DNA from: Piscinibacter sp. XHJ-5
Lineage (GTDB): Bacteria; Pseudomonadota; Gammaproteobacteria; Burkholderiales; Burkholderiaceae_C
DNA length: 64,000 nt
Reading direction: 5' to 3'
NCBI RefSeq assembly: GCF_029855045.1
Contig: NZ_CP123228.1
Location: 4,154,001 to 4,218,000 of the forward strand
Positions 15,113 through 23,318 of this stretch are shown in pieces. Numbering within the stretch: position 1 is the stretch's first letter; the number at the start of each line of letters is the position of its first letter. Under the pieces are notes generated by a model. It searched no databases, was not told the DNA's origin, and saw only the letters and a program-made list of their open reading frames with translations. Both the position numbers and the translations under genes were made by a program.

Positions 15113-16546
15113 ATGCAATACGACGATCAGGACCCCGCCGCTGCGCCGGCCCTCGGGCGCGGCGCACTCGGCAACTGGTGGCGCGAGGGCGCGCGCACCG
15201 CGTTGCTCATGAAGCCGCGCTGGAGCGGGCTCCAGGCCACGCCGGCCACCGTGGCCTGCCTGGTGCTCGTCCCGTGGGCGTTCGGGCTGCTGGTGCAGCG
15301 CCTGTACATCGACGGCGCGGCGTCGTTCTACTGGCCGGCGATCCAGGCCGGCTGGCTGCCCACCGCGCTGGCGTTGTGGCTGTGCTGGCTGCTCGTGCCG
15401 CGATCGGGCACGCCGTCCGACGGGGCCCCGAGCGCGGCGGCCCTGTTCGCGATGCTCGCCGCCCAGACGCTGCCGATCAGCATCGCGCTGGCGATCGTGA
15501 CGCTGCCGCTGGTGCGCAGCGGCGCCTTCGACCTCGCCCTGATCGGCCGCTGGGGCGCGTGGATCTGGTGGGTGGTGCCGCTGTCATGGATGGGAGCGGC
15601 GCAGACCGTGCTGGTGCTGCGCAGCGGCGCCAGCGGGCGAGCGACGCGTTTCGCGGTCGCGGTTCTGCTGGTCACCGCGATGGCACTCAGCCAGTGGAGC
15701 GAGCCGGTGCGCGCCTGGTACCCCTCGGCGGCGCACGCGGCCGACAGCGAGCTTCAGCCGCTCAAGCTCACGCAGGACCTGATGGAGCTGCAGCCCCGGC
15801 TGCTGGACGAGCAGCTGGGCGCACTGCGGCCGCAGCGTCCGGGCATTGTCGACGTCTACGCCATCACCTTCGCGCCGTATGCCGACGAAGACGTCTTCCG
15901 CCGCGAAGCCGACATGGTCGCCGGCGTGATGGAGCAGCGCTTCGACGCCGCCGGCCGCACCATGCGGCTGGTCAATCACCGCGACACGCTGCGCCAGCGG
16001 CCGTGGGCAACACCGCTCAATCTTCAGCGCGCGATCGGGCAGATCGCCGCCAGGATGAACCGCGACGAGGACGTGCTCTTCATCCACCTGACCTCGCACG
16101 GAGCGCAGAACGGCGAGCTCGCAGCGAGCTTCTGGCCGCTCACGGTCGAGCCGGTGACGCCGCAGGCGCTGAAAGCCTGGCTCGATGCCGCCGGCGTGCG
16201 CTGGAAGGTCATCTCCGTGTCGGCCTGCTACTCCGGAAGCTGGATCGCGCCGCTCGCCGACGCGGGCAGCCTGGTGATGACGGCAGCCGACGCGGACCAC
16301 ACCTCGTACGGCTGCGGCAGGAAGTCGGAGCTCACCTTCTTCGGTCGCGCGGTGTTCGACGAGGAGCTGCGCCGCACCTGGTCGTTCGAGCACGCCCACG
16401 CCGCGGCGCGCCGCGTGATCGAACGTCGCGAGCGCGAAGCGGGCAAGTCCGACGGCTATTCCAATCCGCAGATCCACGTCGGCGACGCGATCCGCGAGCG
16501 CCTGGGGCGGCTGGAAGCGCAGCTGGCCACCGGCGCAACGCGTTGA
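15113..16546 (+). CDS. Membrane-anchored C13-family (legumain-like) cysteine peptidase
   Basis: 477 residues. The N-terminal ~200 residues carry several transmembrane helices (for example ATVACLVLVPWAFGLLVQ, LALWLCWLLVP, AVAVLLVTAMALSQW). The C-terminal ~260 residues form a clan-CD peptidase domain with the catalytic His329 in FIHLTSHGAQ and Cys372 in VISVSACYSGSW, the usual spacing for caspase/legumain folds. Family members in proteobacteria are annotated only as C13 peptidases; eukaryotic relatives cleave after Asn or process GPI anchors. The catalytic domain follows the last helix and is probably periplasmic. Its end is one base from the convergent LysE gene. Confidence 0.87.
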   Translation: MQYDDQDPAAAPALGRGALGNWWREGARTALLMKPRWSGLQATPATVACLVLVPWAFGLLVQRLYIDGAASFYWPAIQAGWLPTALALWLCWLLVPRSGTPSDGAPSAAALFAMLAAQTLPISIALAIVTLPLVRSGAFDLALIGRWGAWIWWVVPLSWMGAAQTVLVLRSGASGRATRFAVAVLLVTAMALSQWSEPVRAWYPSAAHAADSELQPLKLTQDLMELQPRLLDEQLGALRPQRPGIVDVYAITFAPYADEDVFRREADMVAGVMEQRFDAAGRTMRLVNHRDTLRQRPWATPLNLQRAIGQIAARMNRDEDVLFIHLTSHGAQNGELAASFWPLTVEPVTPQALKAWLDAAGVRWKVISVSACYSGSWIAPLADAGSLVMTAADADHTSYGCGRKSELTFFGRAVFDEELRRTWSFEHAHAAARRVIERREREAGKSDGYSNPQIHVGDAIRERLGRLEAQLATGATR

Positions 16547-16547
16547 C

Positions 16548-17207
16548 TCAGCGCTTGTGCTCGACGAGCGCGAGGCGCAGGCCCAGGCCGATCAGAACAC
16601 CGCCCATCACGCGCTCCCGCCAGGCCGCGAAGCGCGGGTTCGACGCAAGCCGGCGCCGCGCGCGCCCGGTGAGCCAGGCCACGAGGCTGTCGAACATCAG
16701 ACCGGTGAGCGCGAGCAGCCCCCCCAGCACGACGAACTGAAGCAGGACCGCGCCGCGTTCGGGATGCACGAACTGCGGCAGGAAGGCGAGGAAGAACAGC
16801 GCCACCTTCGGGTTCAGCACGCCCGTGACGGCCGCATGCATCAGCAGCCGCCGCCCGCTCGCCGCCGCAGCAGATCCGGCGTCGGACGCCGGACCCGCCT
16901 GCGCCTTCGCCTCGCGCAGGGCCTTCACCCCGAGCCAGATCAGGTAGGCCGCGCCCAGGTACTTGACCACGGCGAAGGCGGTGGCGGAATGCGCGAGGAT
17001 CATCGACAGGCCCAGCGCGGCGGCCACCACGTGCACCAGCGTGCCGATCTCCAGACCTGCCGCCGTCAGCACGCCGGCGCGCACGCCGCCCTGCAAGCTG
17101 CGGGCGATGACCAGCGCCTGCCCCGGTCCCGGCGCGATCACGAGCGCCACGCCGGCCAGCATGTAGGTCGCGATCGTCGTCGCATCGAACACCTGCCACC
17201 ACGTCAT
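16548..17207 (-). CDS. LysE/RhtB-family amino-acid exporter
   Basis: A 219-residue integral membrane protein with about six helices. The LysE signature is visible near the start as LVIAPGPGQALVIARSLQGG, then GVLTAAGLEIGTLVHVVAAALGLS, and GVLNPKVALFFLAFLPQFV in the middle. Such proteins export amino acids, homoserine lactones or similar metabolites. The ATG at 17207 is chosen because GAGGAG lies 7 bp upstream; longer in-frame sequence is basic and non-hydrophobic. No LysR-type regulator adjoins. Substrate unknown. Confidence 0.9.
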   Translation of the reverse strand: MTWWQVFDATTIATYMLAGVALVIAPGPGQALVIARSLQGGVRAGVLTAAGLEIGTLVHVVAAALGLSMILAHSATAFAVVKYLGAAYLIWLGVKALREAKAQAGPASDAGSAAAASGRRLLMHAAVTGVLNPKVALFFLAFLPQFVHPERGAVLLQFVVLGGLLALTGLMFDSLVAWLTGRARRRLASNPRFAAWRERVMGGVLIGLGLRLALVEHKR

Positions 17208-17262
17208 CGTTCGTCTCCTCGTGCGTCGAAAGCGGAATGCGGCCCGCGTGAGCAGGCGACAG

Positions 17263-17601
17263 TCAATGTGTCTTGCCCTTGGGTTTTTCCACCGCGGCCC
17301 CGCCCGGCGCGTGGAAGGCGATCTGGGTCGACTGCAGATCACCTTCGAGCGGCGCCAGCAGTTCCCTGCGCATCAGGATGGCGACCGACGCCGGGTTGAC
17401 CTTGCCATCGGGGTGGGACACCGCGTCGGTCATCGCGCGGTAGATCGAGCTGGGCAGCAGCATCGCCAGCTCCAGGCTCAGCTCGTTGGCGGCGTCGTAG
17501 TCCTCCAGGGGCGAGGCTTTGTCGAGCGAGCTGGCGAGCACGAGGTACTGCGCCACCTTCTCGGCCAGGTCCAGCTTTTCTCGTGCGGGCAGGTCCTTCA
17601 T
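17263..17601 (-). CDS. Conserved hypothetical protein
   Basis: 112 residues, predicted cytoplasmic, no signal peptide or membrane helix. Largely alpha-helical (REKLDLAEKVAQYLVLASSL, YDAANELSLELAMLLPSSIYRAMTDAV) with a proline/lysine-rich tail. An AAAGGAGA ribosome-binding site sits 7 bp before the ATG, supporting expression. The gene lies downstream of nothing on its strand except the divergent YbhB gene and may be cotranscribed with the LysE gene. I do not recognise a family. Confidence 0.65.
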   Translation of the reverse strand: MKDLPAREKLDLAEKVAQYLVLASSLDKASPLEDYDAANELSLELAMLLPSSIYRAMTDAVSHPDGKVNPASVAILMRRELLAPLEGDLQSTQIAFHAPGGAAVEKPKGKTH

Positions 17602-17722
17602 CGTTGTCTCCTTTGCGGCTCGGCCTGCGAGGGTAAGTCACGACCCTGCCGGCGGCGAATCTCCCGGATCGCGCCGAGGACAAGGGGCGCGCCCACAATG
17701 GTCCGCACGAAGGAGGCGATGC

Positions 17723-18187
17723 ATGGAACTCACTTCGACCGCATTCACCGCCGGTGGCGACATCCCCACCCGCCACACCTGCGAAGGCCAGGACACCGCC
17801 CCGCCGCTGGCCTGGAGCGGCCTGCCCGACGGCACGCGCAGCCTCGCGCTCGTCGTCGAGGATCCCGACGCGCCCGACCCCGCGAAGCCCCAGCGCATCT
17901 GGGTGCACTGGGTGCTCTACGACATCCCGCCCAGCGCGGCCGGCCTGCCCGAGGGCGGCACGCCGCTGCCGCCGGGCACGCGCGAAGGGCAGAACGACTG
18001 GAACCGCACCGGTTACGGCGGCCCCTGCCCTCCGATCGGCCGGCACCGCTACTTCTTCAAGCTCTACGCCCTCGACGCCCTGCTGTCGGACCAGGACTCG
18101 CCGAAGAAGCAGGCGCTGGAAAAAGCAATGCAAGGGCATGTGCTCGCGCACTGCGAGCTCATCGGCACGTACCAGAAGCAACGCTGA
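17723..18187 (+). CDS. YbhB/YbcL-family Raf-kinase-inhibitor-like protein
   Basis: A 154-residue phosphatidylethanolamine-binding (PEBP) fold protein. Diagnostic segments are CEGQDTAPPLAW, the ligand-pocket DPDAP, VHWVLYDIPPS and the GYGGPCPPIGRHRYFFKLYAL motif. Length equals the family norm. The AAGGAGG ribosome-binding site fixes the start. Bacterial members have no settled role; small-ligand binding is inferred. Divergent from the hypothetical gene at 17263. Confidence 0.93.
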   Translation: MELTSTAFTAGGDIPTRHTCEGQDTAPPLAWSGLPDGTRSLALVVEDPDAPDPAKPQRIWVHWVLYDIPPSAAGLPEGGTPLPPGTREGQNDWNRTGYGGPCPPIGRHRYFFKLYALDALLSDQDSPKKQALEKAMQGHVLAHCELIGTYQKQR

Positions 18188-18214
18188 GCGTCGGACGGCT
18201 CCGAGCGCTGGGGG

Positions 18215-18577
18215 TCAGAGAGGTCCGAAGCCCGTGTCGTCGATCACCTGGGAAAAGCCGGTGTTCGGGAACAGCCGCAGCGTCTTGCCGTTGAGCCGGT
18301 CGCGCAGGCTCTTGCGCGCGAACAGCTTGGCCTGCGCCTGCGCGGGCAGGTCGGTGATCGTGATGACGTTCTTCATGATCAGCGCATCGATCACGTCCTC
18401 GATGACGCGGATGAACTCGGCGTCGAGCTGATTGAAGTTGTCCGGCGAGGTGCTGTTGCCGCCGACGAAGCGCTGGACCTCGGGATGGTCGTTGTCGAGG
18501 AACTCGGTGGCACCCGGCAGCGGTTGCCGGTGCAGGCTGTCGATCTCGCCGAGGGCCGTGCGGTGGACGTAGGGCAT
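18215..18577 (-). CDS. Conserved hypothetical cytoplasmic protein
   Basis: 120 residues beginning MPYVHRTALGEIDSLHRQP, followed by an acidic helical region (DAEFIRVIEDVIDALIMKNVITITDLP) and AKLFARKSLRDRL. Small proteins with this layout are sometimes labelled 'tryptophan synthase subunit beta-like' in databases, a name I would not take as function. The start is preceded by GGAGCC. It lies convergent to YbhB and divergent from the AraC-type regulator, sharing a 231-bp gap that contains a perfect palindrome. Confidence 0.75.
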   Translation of the reverse strand: MPYVHRTALGEIDSLHRQPLPGATEFLDNDHPEVQRFVGGNSTSPDNFNQLDAEFIRVIEDVIDALIMKNVITITDLPAQAQAKLFARKSLRDRLNGKTLRLFPNTGFSQVIDDTGFGPL

Positions 18578-18697
18578 GTGAGGCTCCGTTCGTCGGCTGC
18601 CACGCGGCGACGCCGTCGCGCCGGACCCGACTTCTTCCAGAGACTGTAGCGTCGCGCGGCCCGAACCGCCAGCGGCGCTGCCAGCGTGTGCGGCCCC

Positions 18698-18715
18698 GCA
18701 TTGCAGGTGCAATGC
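18698..18715. promoter_or_regulatory. Perfect 18-bp palindrome, possible operator
   Basis: GCATTGCA-GG-TGCAATGC: two perfect 8-bp arms separated by 2 bp, located 93 bp before the AraC-type regulator start and 120 bp before the divergent hypothetical gene. The arrangement fits a dimeric DNA-binding protein. No T-run follows, so a terminator is unlikely. Confidence 0.45.
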
Positions 18716-18808
18716 CAGCCCGCAGCCGGGTCATCGGCACGCCGCGGTCAGGGCGCAATCTCGGTCGCTTGCATCCATCGCACGGCTCTTGCTCTGCGCG
18801 CCCCCGAC

Positions 18809-19699
18809 ATGAGTTCACGCATCACCATCCTGCCCCCGTCGCCTGCGCTCGCCGCCGATGTGATGGGCTACGTCGTGCGCCGCCGTGCCGACGAAGCCCC
18901 GCCGCCGGCGGCCGTGCCGTCTGCCTTTCCGGCCAACATGTACTCCGCGCTGACCATCATCCACCGCGGCTGCCTGCGGGATCCGGCCAGCGGGCGCATC
19001 ACCACCGGCGCGACCTTCTCCGGCGCGATGACGCGCGAAGCCCGGCGCGAATACCTCGACCGGCCGGAGACCACGGTGGTGCTGCTCAAGCCCGGCCGCC
19101 TGACCGACCTGTGCAGGGTTTCGGCGCACGAGCTCACCGACCGCTGGATCGCGGCCGGCGACATCCTCTCGGCCGCGGAGCGGCTGGTGATCGACGAGCG
19201 CATGGCCGAACAGCGCTCGGTCGCGCGCCAGATCCATGTGCTGGAAGCGATGCTCGAGCGCCGGCTGCATCGCGCGGCGCACAGCCGGGCGGTGTCCATG
19301 TCTCGCCTGGTGCACCAGCTCGTGTGGCGCCTGCCGCACATGACGGTGTCCGAGCTGGCGCAGCATGCGGGGCTCGGCGAGCGGCAGCTCCATCGCCGCT
19401 TCCTCGACACCTTCGGCGTCTCGCCGAAGGTGCTGATCCGCCTCGCGCGGCTGCAGCTGTCGCTGTGGCATGTGCAGAACGCAGCGCGCCGCGGCTCGGC
19501 GACGCTGGCCTCGGTGGCGCAACGCGCCGGCTTCGCCGACCCGGCTCACATGGCGAGGGATTTCAAGGCCCTCGCGGGACGATCGCCGGCAACGCTGCAT
19601 CGACGCATGCGGCTGTCGATGCCGTCCGAGTGGGCGTACGAGCTGCCGCAGGACCTGGTGAGTCCACGGACACCGCCGTCCGGCCCAACTGCGCTTTGA
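18809..19699 (+). CDS. AraC-family transcriptional regulator
   Basis: 296 residues. The C-terminal ~100 residues are an AraC/XylS double helix-turn-helix: MTVSELAQHAGLGERQLHRR (first HTH), then FLDTFGVSPKVLIRLARLQ and LASVAQRAGFADPAHMARDF (second HTH and signature). The N-terminal ~170 residues resemble the DUF6597-type ligand domain of such regulators (ANMYSALTIIHRG). Start ATG at 18809 lacks a strong ribosome-binding site. It precedes the heparinase-like lipoprotein by 140 bp on the same strand and could control it; the ligand is unknown. Confidence 0.9.
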   Translation: MSSRITILPPSPALAADVMGYVVRRRADEAPPPAAVPSAFPANMYSALTIIHRGCLRDPASGRITTGATFSGAMTREARREYLDRPETTVVLLKPGRLTDLCRVSAHELTDRWIAAGDILSAAERLVIDERMAEQRSVARQIHVLEAMLERRLHRAAHSRAVSMSRLVHQLVWRLPHMTVSELAQHAGLGERQLHRRFLDTFGVSPKVLIRLARLQLSLWHVQNAARRGSATLASVAQRAGFADPAHMARDFKALAGRSPATLHRRMRLSMPSEWAYELPQDLVSPRTPPSGPTAL

Positions 19700-19839
19700 C
19701 GAATCGGACACGGGTGTGCCAATCGGGTCACAAGGCGCCGGACCTTGTCACTCCGGTGCCGTCTTCGAAAGACTCCAGCGGGGACTCGATGCGGGTGCGG
19801 TCCTTGCGCCATCGGCGCGGGACTTCAAAAACAGACACC

Positions 19840-22716
19840 ATGACCGCCACACGATCCGATCACCGCCTCGCCGCCCTCGCGCTGTCCGTCTTCCTCGCCG
19901 CCTGCGGCGGCGGAAACGCGGATGCACCTGCGCCGCCCGATTCGAGCCAGCCTTCCTCACCGAGTCCTTCGCCCAGCCCCGCGCCGTCTCCGGCACCCGC
20001 ACCGGCACCCTCACCTGCGCCTGCCCCTGTACCGTCACCGCCCCCCGCCGATCCGTCCGCGGCGCGGGCGATGATCCTCGCGCATCCCGTCGACCGCACG
20101 GTCAGCGTGGGCACGACCGCGCACTTCAGCGTCACCGCTGCCGGGGCGGCGCTGCGCTACCAGTGGCGCCGAGACGGCGTGCCCGTGACCGGCGCCACCG
20201 GCGCGGTGCACAGCGTCGCCGCGACGACGGCCGACGACGGCGTGCGCTTCGACGTGGTCGTCGCCAACGACGGCGGAGCGCAGACCAGCGAAGCGGCAAC
20301 GCTGCGCGTGAACGCGGCGGCCGTTCGCACGCCTGTCGCCGGGCACCCGCGCCTGTGGATCCGCGAGCAGGACCTCGCGCGGCTGCGCAGCTGGGCCACC
20401 GCCGGCAATCCGATGTACGGCGCGGCCAACGGCGGCGCCCTGTATCAGCTGGCCGTGACCGCACGCGATCGCATCGAGTCGGGCGTGGTGCCGGCGCAGG
20501 ACAACGGCGGCAGCACCTACACGCCGTACGCCACCGAGTCGTATGCGGCGCTGATGGCCTTGATGGGCCTGCTCGACACCGACCCGGTGCGCAACCCGCG
20601 CTGGATCGCCGCGGCCAAGACGGCGCTGTTCGCCGTGATCGACCAGGCCGACCTGGGCGTCGGGGCCGGCAAGTTCCGCAGCGGCTCCTTCGCGTCGTCG
20701 GACCGCGGCCGCTGGCACGGCGAAGCCTTCCCGCTCGCGGTGGACTGGCTGTATCCGTCGCTCAGCGCCAGCGAGAAGCGACGCATCCGTCGGGTCTTCC
20801 TGCGCTGGTGCGCCGAGGACCGCGACGGCTATCCGTCGGTCACCTACTACCACACGAACGCCGGCTCGGTACCAAGCGGTACCGCTCGGCGGAACAACCC
20901 TGCCCTGCTCGATCTGCAGGATCCCAAGCGCCGCGCGATCCGCTTCTCGATGAACAACTACCTGATGGCGCACGCGCGCAACATCTTCATGATGGCCAAC
21001 GCCATCGACCCCGGCGACGACATCGCCGACCCGACCGTGCCCGGCGATGCGAACGGCCGGCTCGGCGACTTCATGCACGAGGCGATCGGCACCTATCTGT
21101 ACATGACCGACTACGCCTACCGCAACGACGGCTTCGGCGGCATCAGCCCCGAGGGCATGGAGTACGGCGAGTCCATCGGCTTCTACTACGGGCTGATGCT
21201 GGCGCTGCACACCTCGGGCATGGACGACACCACGCTCCACGGCGACAAGGTGTCGCTGGTGAACCACCCGCTGCTCACGCGGCTGATGCCCGGCTTCTTC
21301 CACAGCCTCACGACGCGCAAGGTCGCGACCGGCTACGGGCAGGTGCTGCAGCCGTCGTGGTTCGGCGATGCGGAGCAGCTCTACTTCATCGACCCGATGC
21401 GCGTGATGGGCCCGCTGTCGCTTTACGCGCGCTATGCCGGCCGCAGCCAGGAGCTGGCTGCCGCGAAGTGGCTCGAGTACACCGCCCCGCCCGACAACCC
21501 GGGTCGACTGACCTCGCGCGCCGGCAACGACGACAACATCATCCAGTCGATCTTCTACTTCCTGATGTTCGACCCCGGCGAAGCACCGCCCGCCGATCCC
21601 CGGCCGTCGACACCGACGCATCACTTCGCGGCCAGCCTGGGACGCCTGCAGGCACGCACCAGCTGGAACGACGCCGCCGACGTCCGGATGCTGAACACGA
21701 AGCTCAGCTACAACGCCGTCGACCATCAGCACGGCGACGGCAACATGTTCGACTTCTGGCGCAAGGGCGAGTGGCTGACGAAGGAGCTGTCGGCGTACGG
21801 CGCCGGGGCGGCATTGTCGGAGTTCAAGAACACGCTGACGATCCAGAACGATCCCCAGGCCGCCGTCGGCAACTACCACGCGCCCTTCCTGGCGCGCGGC
21901 AGCCAGTTCATCGGCAGCGCGCACGACGGCGATCCGAAGGTGCTGGTGCGCGGCGTCGCGAGCGACTACCTGCTGTTCACCGGCGACGCCACCAACCTCT
22001 ACAACTATGCCGGCGAGGACGGCGACACTGCGCGCGGGGTCAGCCATGCGAGCCGCAGCCTGATGTGGCTGAAGCCGGACACCATCGTCGTGATGGACCG
22101 CGCGCGCACCGCGAGCGACGGCCGCTTCAAGCGCTTCTGGCTCAACCTTCCGAGCCACGGCGCCGCCCCGGTGCGCAGCGGCGCAACGGTGACGGCGTCG
22201 ACGCCGGGCGGCCAGCGGCTGCACGTGAGCACGCTGCTGCCCGAGCCGGCCTCGGCCAGCGCCGCCATCGTCGGTCCCGCCATCGACGTCACCGACCAGT
22301 TCTGGAAGGCCACGCTCGACCCGATGTCGGCCGACAAGATCAGCTGGACCGGTGCCTACCGCCTGCGCGTCGAAGCCGTGGGCCATCCGCGCAGCGTGCA
22401 CTTCCTGCACGTGCTGCAGGGCACGGACGGCAGCGTCGCGGCGCAGCCCACGCAGCTTCTCCGCAGCGACCAGGGCAGCGGGCTCACCGGCGCCCTGGTC
22501 GGCAGCACCGCGGTGCTGTTCGTCGACGACCTCTATGCCGCCCTGGCCAGCAGCTCGATCGTCGTGCCGGCGACCGCGACGCGGGTGCTCGTCACCGGCC
22601 TCGCGCCCGACGGGGCGTACACGGTGGACAGCGCGCCCGTCAGTGGCGGACGCCGCCTCACGCTGAGCGCGGGCGGCAGCCTGCGCGCCAATGCGCTGGG
22701 AGTGCTGGAGCCCTAG
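19840..22716 (+). CDS. Heparinase II/III-like lipoprotein (putative polysaccharide lyase)
   Basis: 958 residues. A lipoprotein signal (LALSVFLAACGGG) precedes a ~40-residue Pro/Ser/Ala spacer and an Ig-like domain (YQWRRDGVPVTGA). The body has an alpha/alpha-barrel region (about 170-580; RWHGEAFPLAVDWLYPSL, MNNYLMAHARNIFMMANA) followed by a beta-sandwich part starting near NAVDHQHGDGNMFDFWRKGE, similar to the His-containing catalytic segment of heparinase II/III enzymes. It may depolymerise an acidic polysaccharide at the cell surface; this is inference. I chose the ATG at 19840 for the signal; an upstream ATG at 19789 with GGGGA would give an overlong basic N-region. Confidence 0.75.
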   Translation: MTATRSDHRLAALALSVFLAACGGGNADAPAPPDSSQPSSPSPSPSPAPSPAPAPAPSPAPAPVPSPPPADPSAARAMILAHPVDRTVSVGTTAHFSVTAAGAALRYQWRRDGVPVTGATGAVHSVAATTADDGVRFDVVVANDGGAQTSEAATLRVNAAAVRTPVAGHPRLWIREQDLARLRSWATAGNPMYGAANGGALYQLAVTARDRIESGVVPAQDNGGSTYTPYATESYAALMALMGLLDTDPVRNPRWIAAAKTALFAVIDQADLGVGAGKFRSGSFASSDRGRWHGEAFPLAVDWLYPSLSASEKRRIRRVFLRWCAEDRDGYPSVTYYHTNAGSVPSGTARRNNPALLDLQDPKRRAIRFSMNNYLMAHARNIFMMANAIDPGDDIADPTVPGDANGRLGDFMHEAIGTYLYMTDYAYRNDGFGGISPEGMEYGESIGFYYGLMLALHTSGMDDTTLHGDKVSLVNHPLLTRLMPGFFHSLTTRKVATGYGQVLQPSWFGDAEQLYFIDPMRVMGPLSLYARYAGRSQELAAAKWLEYTAPPDNPGRLTSRAGNDDNIIQSIFYFLMFDPGEAPPADPRPSTPTHHFAASLGRLQARTSWNDAADVRMLNTKLSYNAVDHQHGDGNMFDFWRKGEWLTKELSAYGAGAALSEFKNTLTIQNDPQAAVGNYHAPFLARGSQFIGSAHDGDPKVLVRGVASDYLLFTGDATNLYNYAGEDGDTARGVSHASRSLMWLKPDTIVVMDRARTASDGRFKRFWLNLPSHGAAPVRSGATVTASTPGGQRLHVSTLLPEPASASAAIVGPAIDVTDQFWKATLDPMSADKISWTGAYRLRVEAVGHPRSVHFLHVLQGTDGSVAAQPTQLLRSDQGSGLTGALVGSTAVLFVDDLYAALASSSIVVPATATRVLVTGLAPDGAYTVDSAPVSGGRRLTLSAGGSLRANALGVLEP

Positions 22717-22724
22717 CCGAGGCG

Positions 22725-23207
22725 CTACGCCCGCCGGTAGCTCAGCATCATGAATTCGTTCCACCTGCCGTCCGTGCCCAGCACGCGGGAGCGCATCAGG
22801 CGATGGGCGTCGCTCACGAATTCGATCACGTCCTGGTACTTGGCGAGGGTGCCGTCCCCGTTGAAGCTCGGGCCCTCGCTGTCAAGCGTCAGCACCTTGC
22901 CCGACGCATCGAGCGCACCGTCGTAGAGCCACAGGTTGGCCATCATCGAGCCGATGAAGCTGCCGACGAAGCGCTTCTTCTGCGGGTCGTAGCCGAGCGT
23001 CATCAGCGTGGTGGCGCGGCCACCTTCGGGCATCTCGCCCTCGCCTTCGGCCAGCACCCAGAGGCCGGCGATGGAGCGCACCCGCTCGAAGGTCTTCCAC
23101 TTCACGGGCGGCTTGCCGGGCTCCATGGCCGCCTCGCCTTCGCCGGTCCACTCGCCGACCATGCGGTGCAGCCACTGGTGCTCTGCTTGCGGTTCGATCT
23201 TGTCCAT
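22725..23207 (-). CDS. DUF1579 domain-containing protein
   Basis: 160 residues, with the DUF1579 opening EHQWLHRMVGEWTGEGEAAM, central RSIAGLWVLAEGEGEMPEGG and LGYDPQKKRFVGSFIGSM. This is a small lipocalin-like cytoplasmic fold of unknown role. CAGGAG upstream supports the start at 23207 over a longer frame. It converges on the heparinase-like gene with only 8 bp between stops. Confidence 0.88.
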   Translation of the reverse strand: MDKIEPQAEHQWLHRMVGEWTGEGEAAMEPGKPPVKWKTFERVRSIAGLWVLAEGEGEMPEGGRATTLMTLGYDPQKKRFVGSFIGSMMANLWLYDGALDASGKVLTLDSEGPSFNGDGTLAKYQDVIEFVSDAHRLMRSRVLGTDGRWNEFMMLSYRRA

Positions 23208-23318
23208 CGCGTCTGCTCCTGTCGCCGCGATGGTGCGCGAAGCGGGCGCCCGCATCAAACGACGACCCTGTGCACGACGCGGCCTCGAAGCAGCGGCGGC
23301 GCGGCAGGGGGTCGACGC

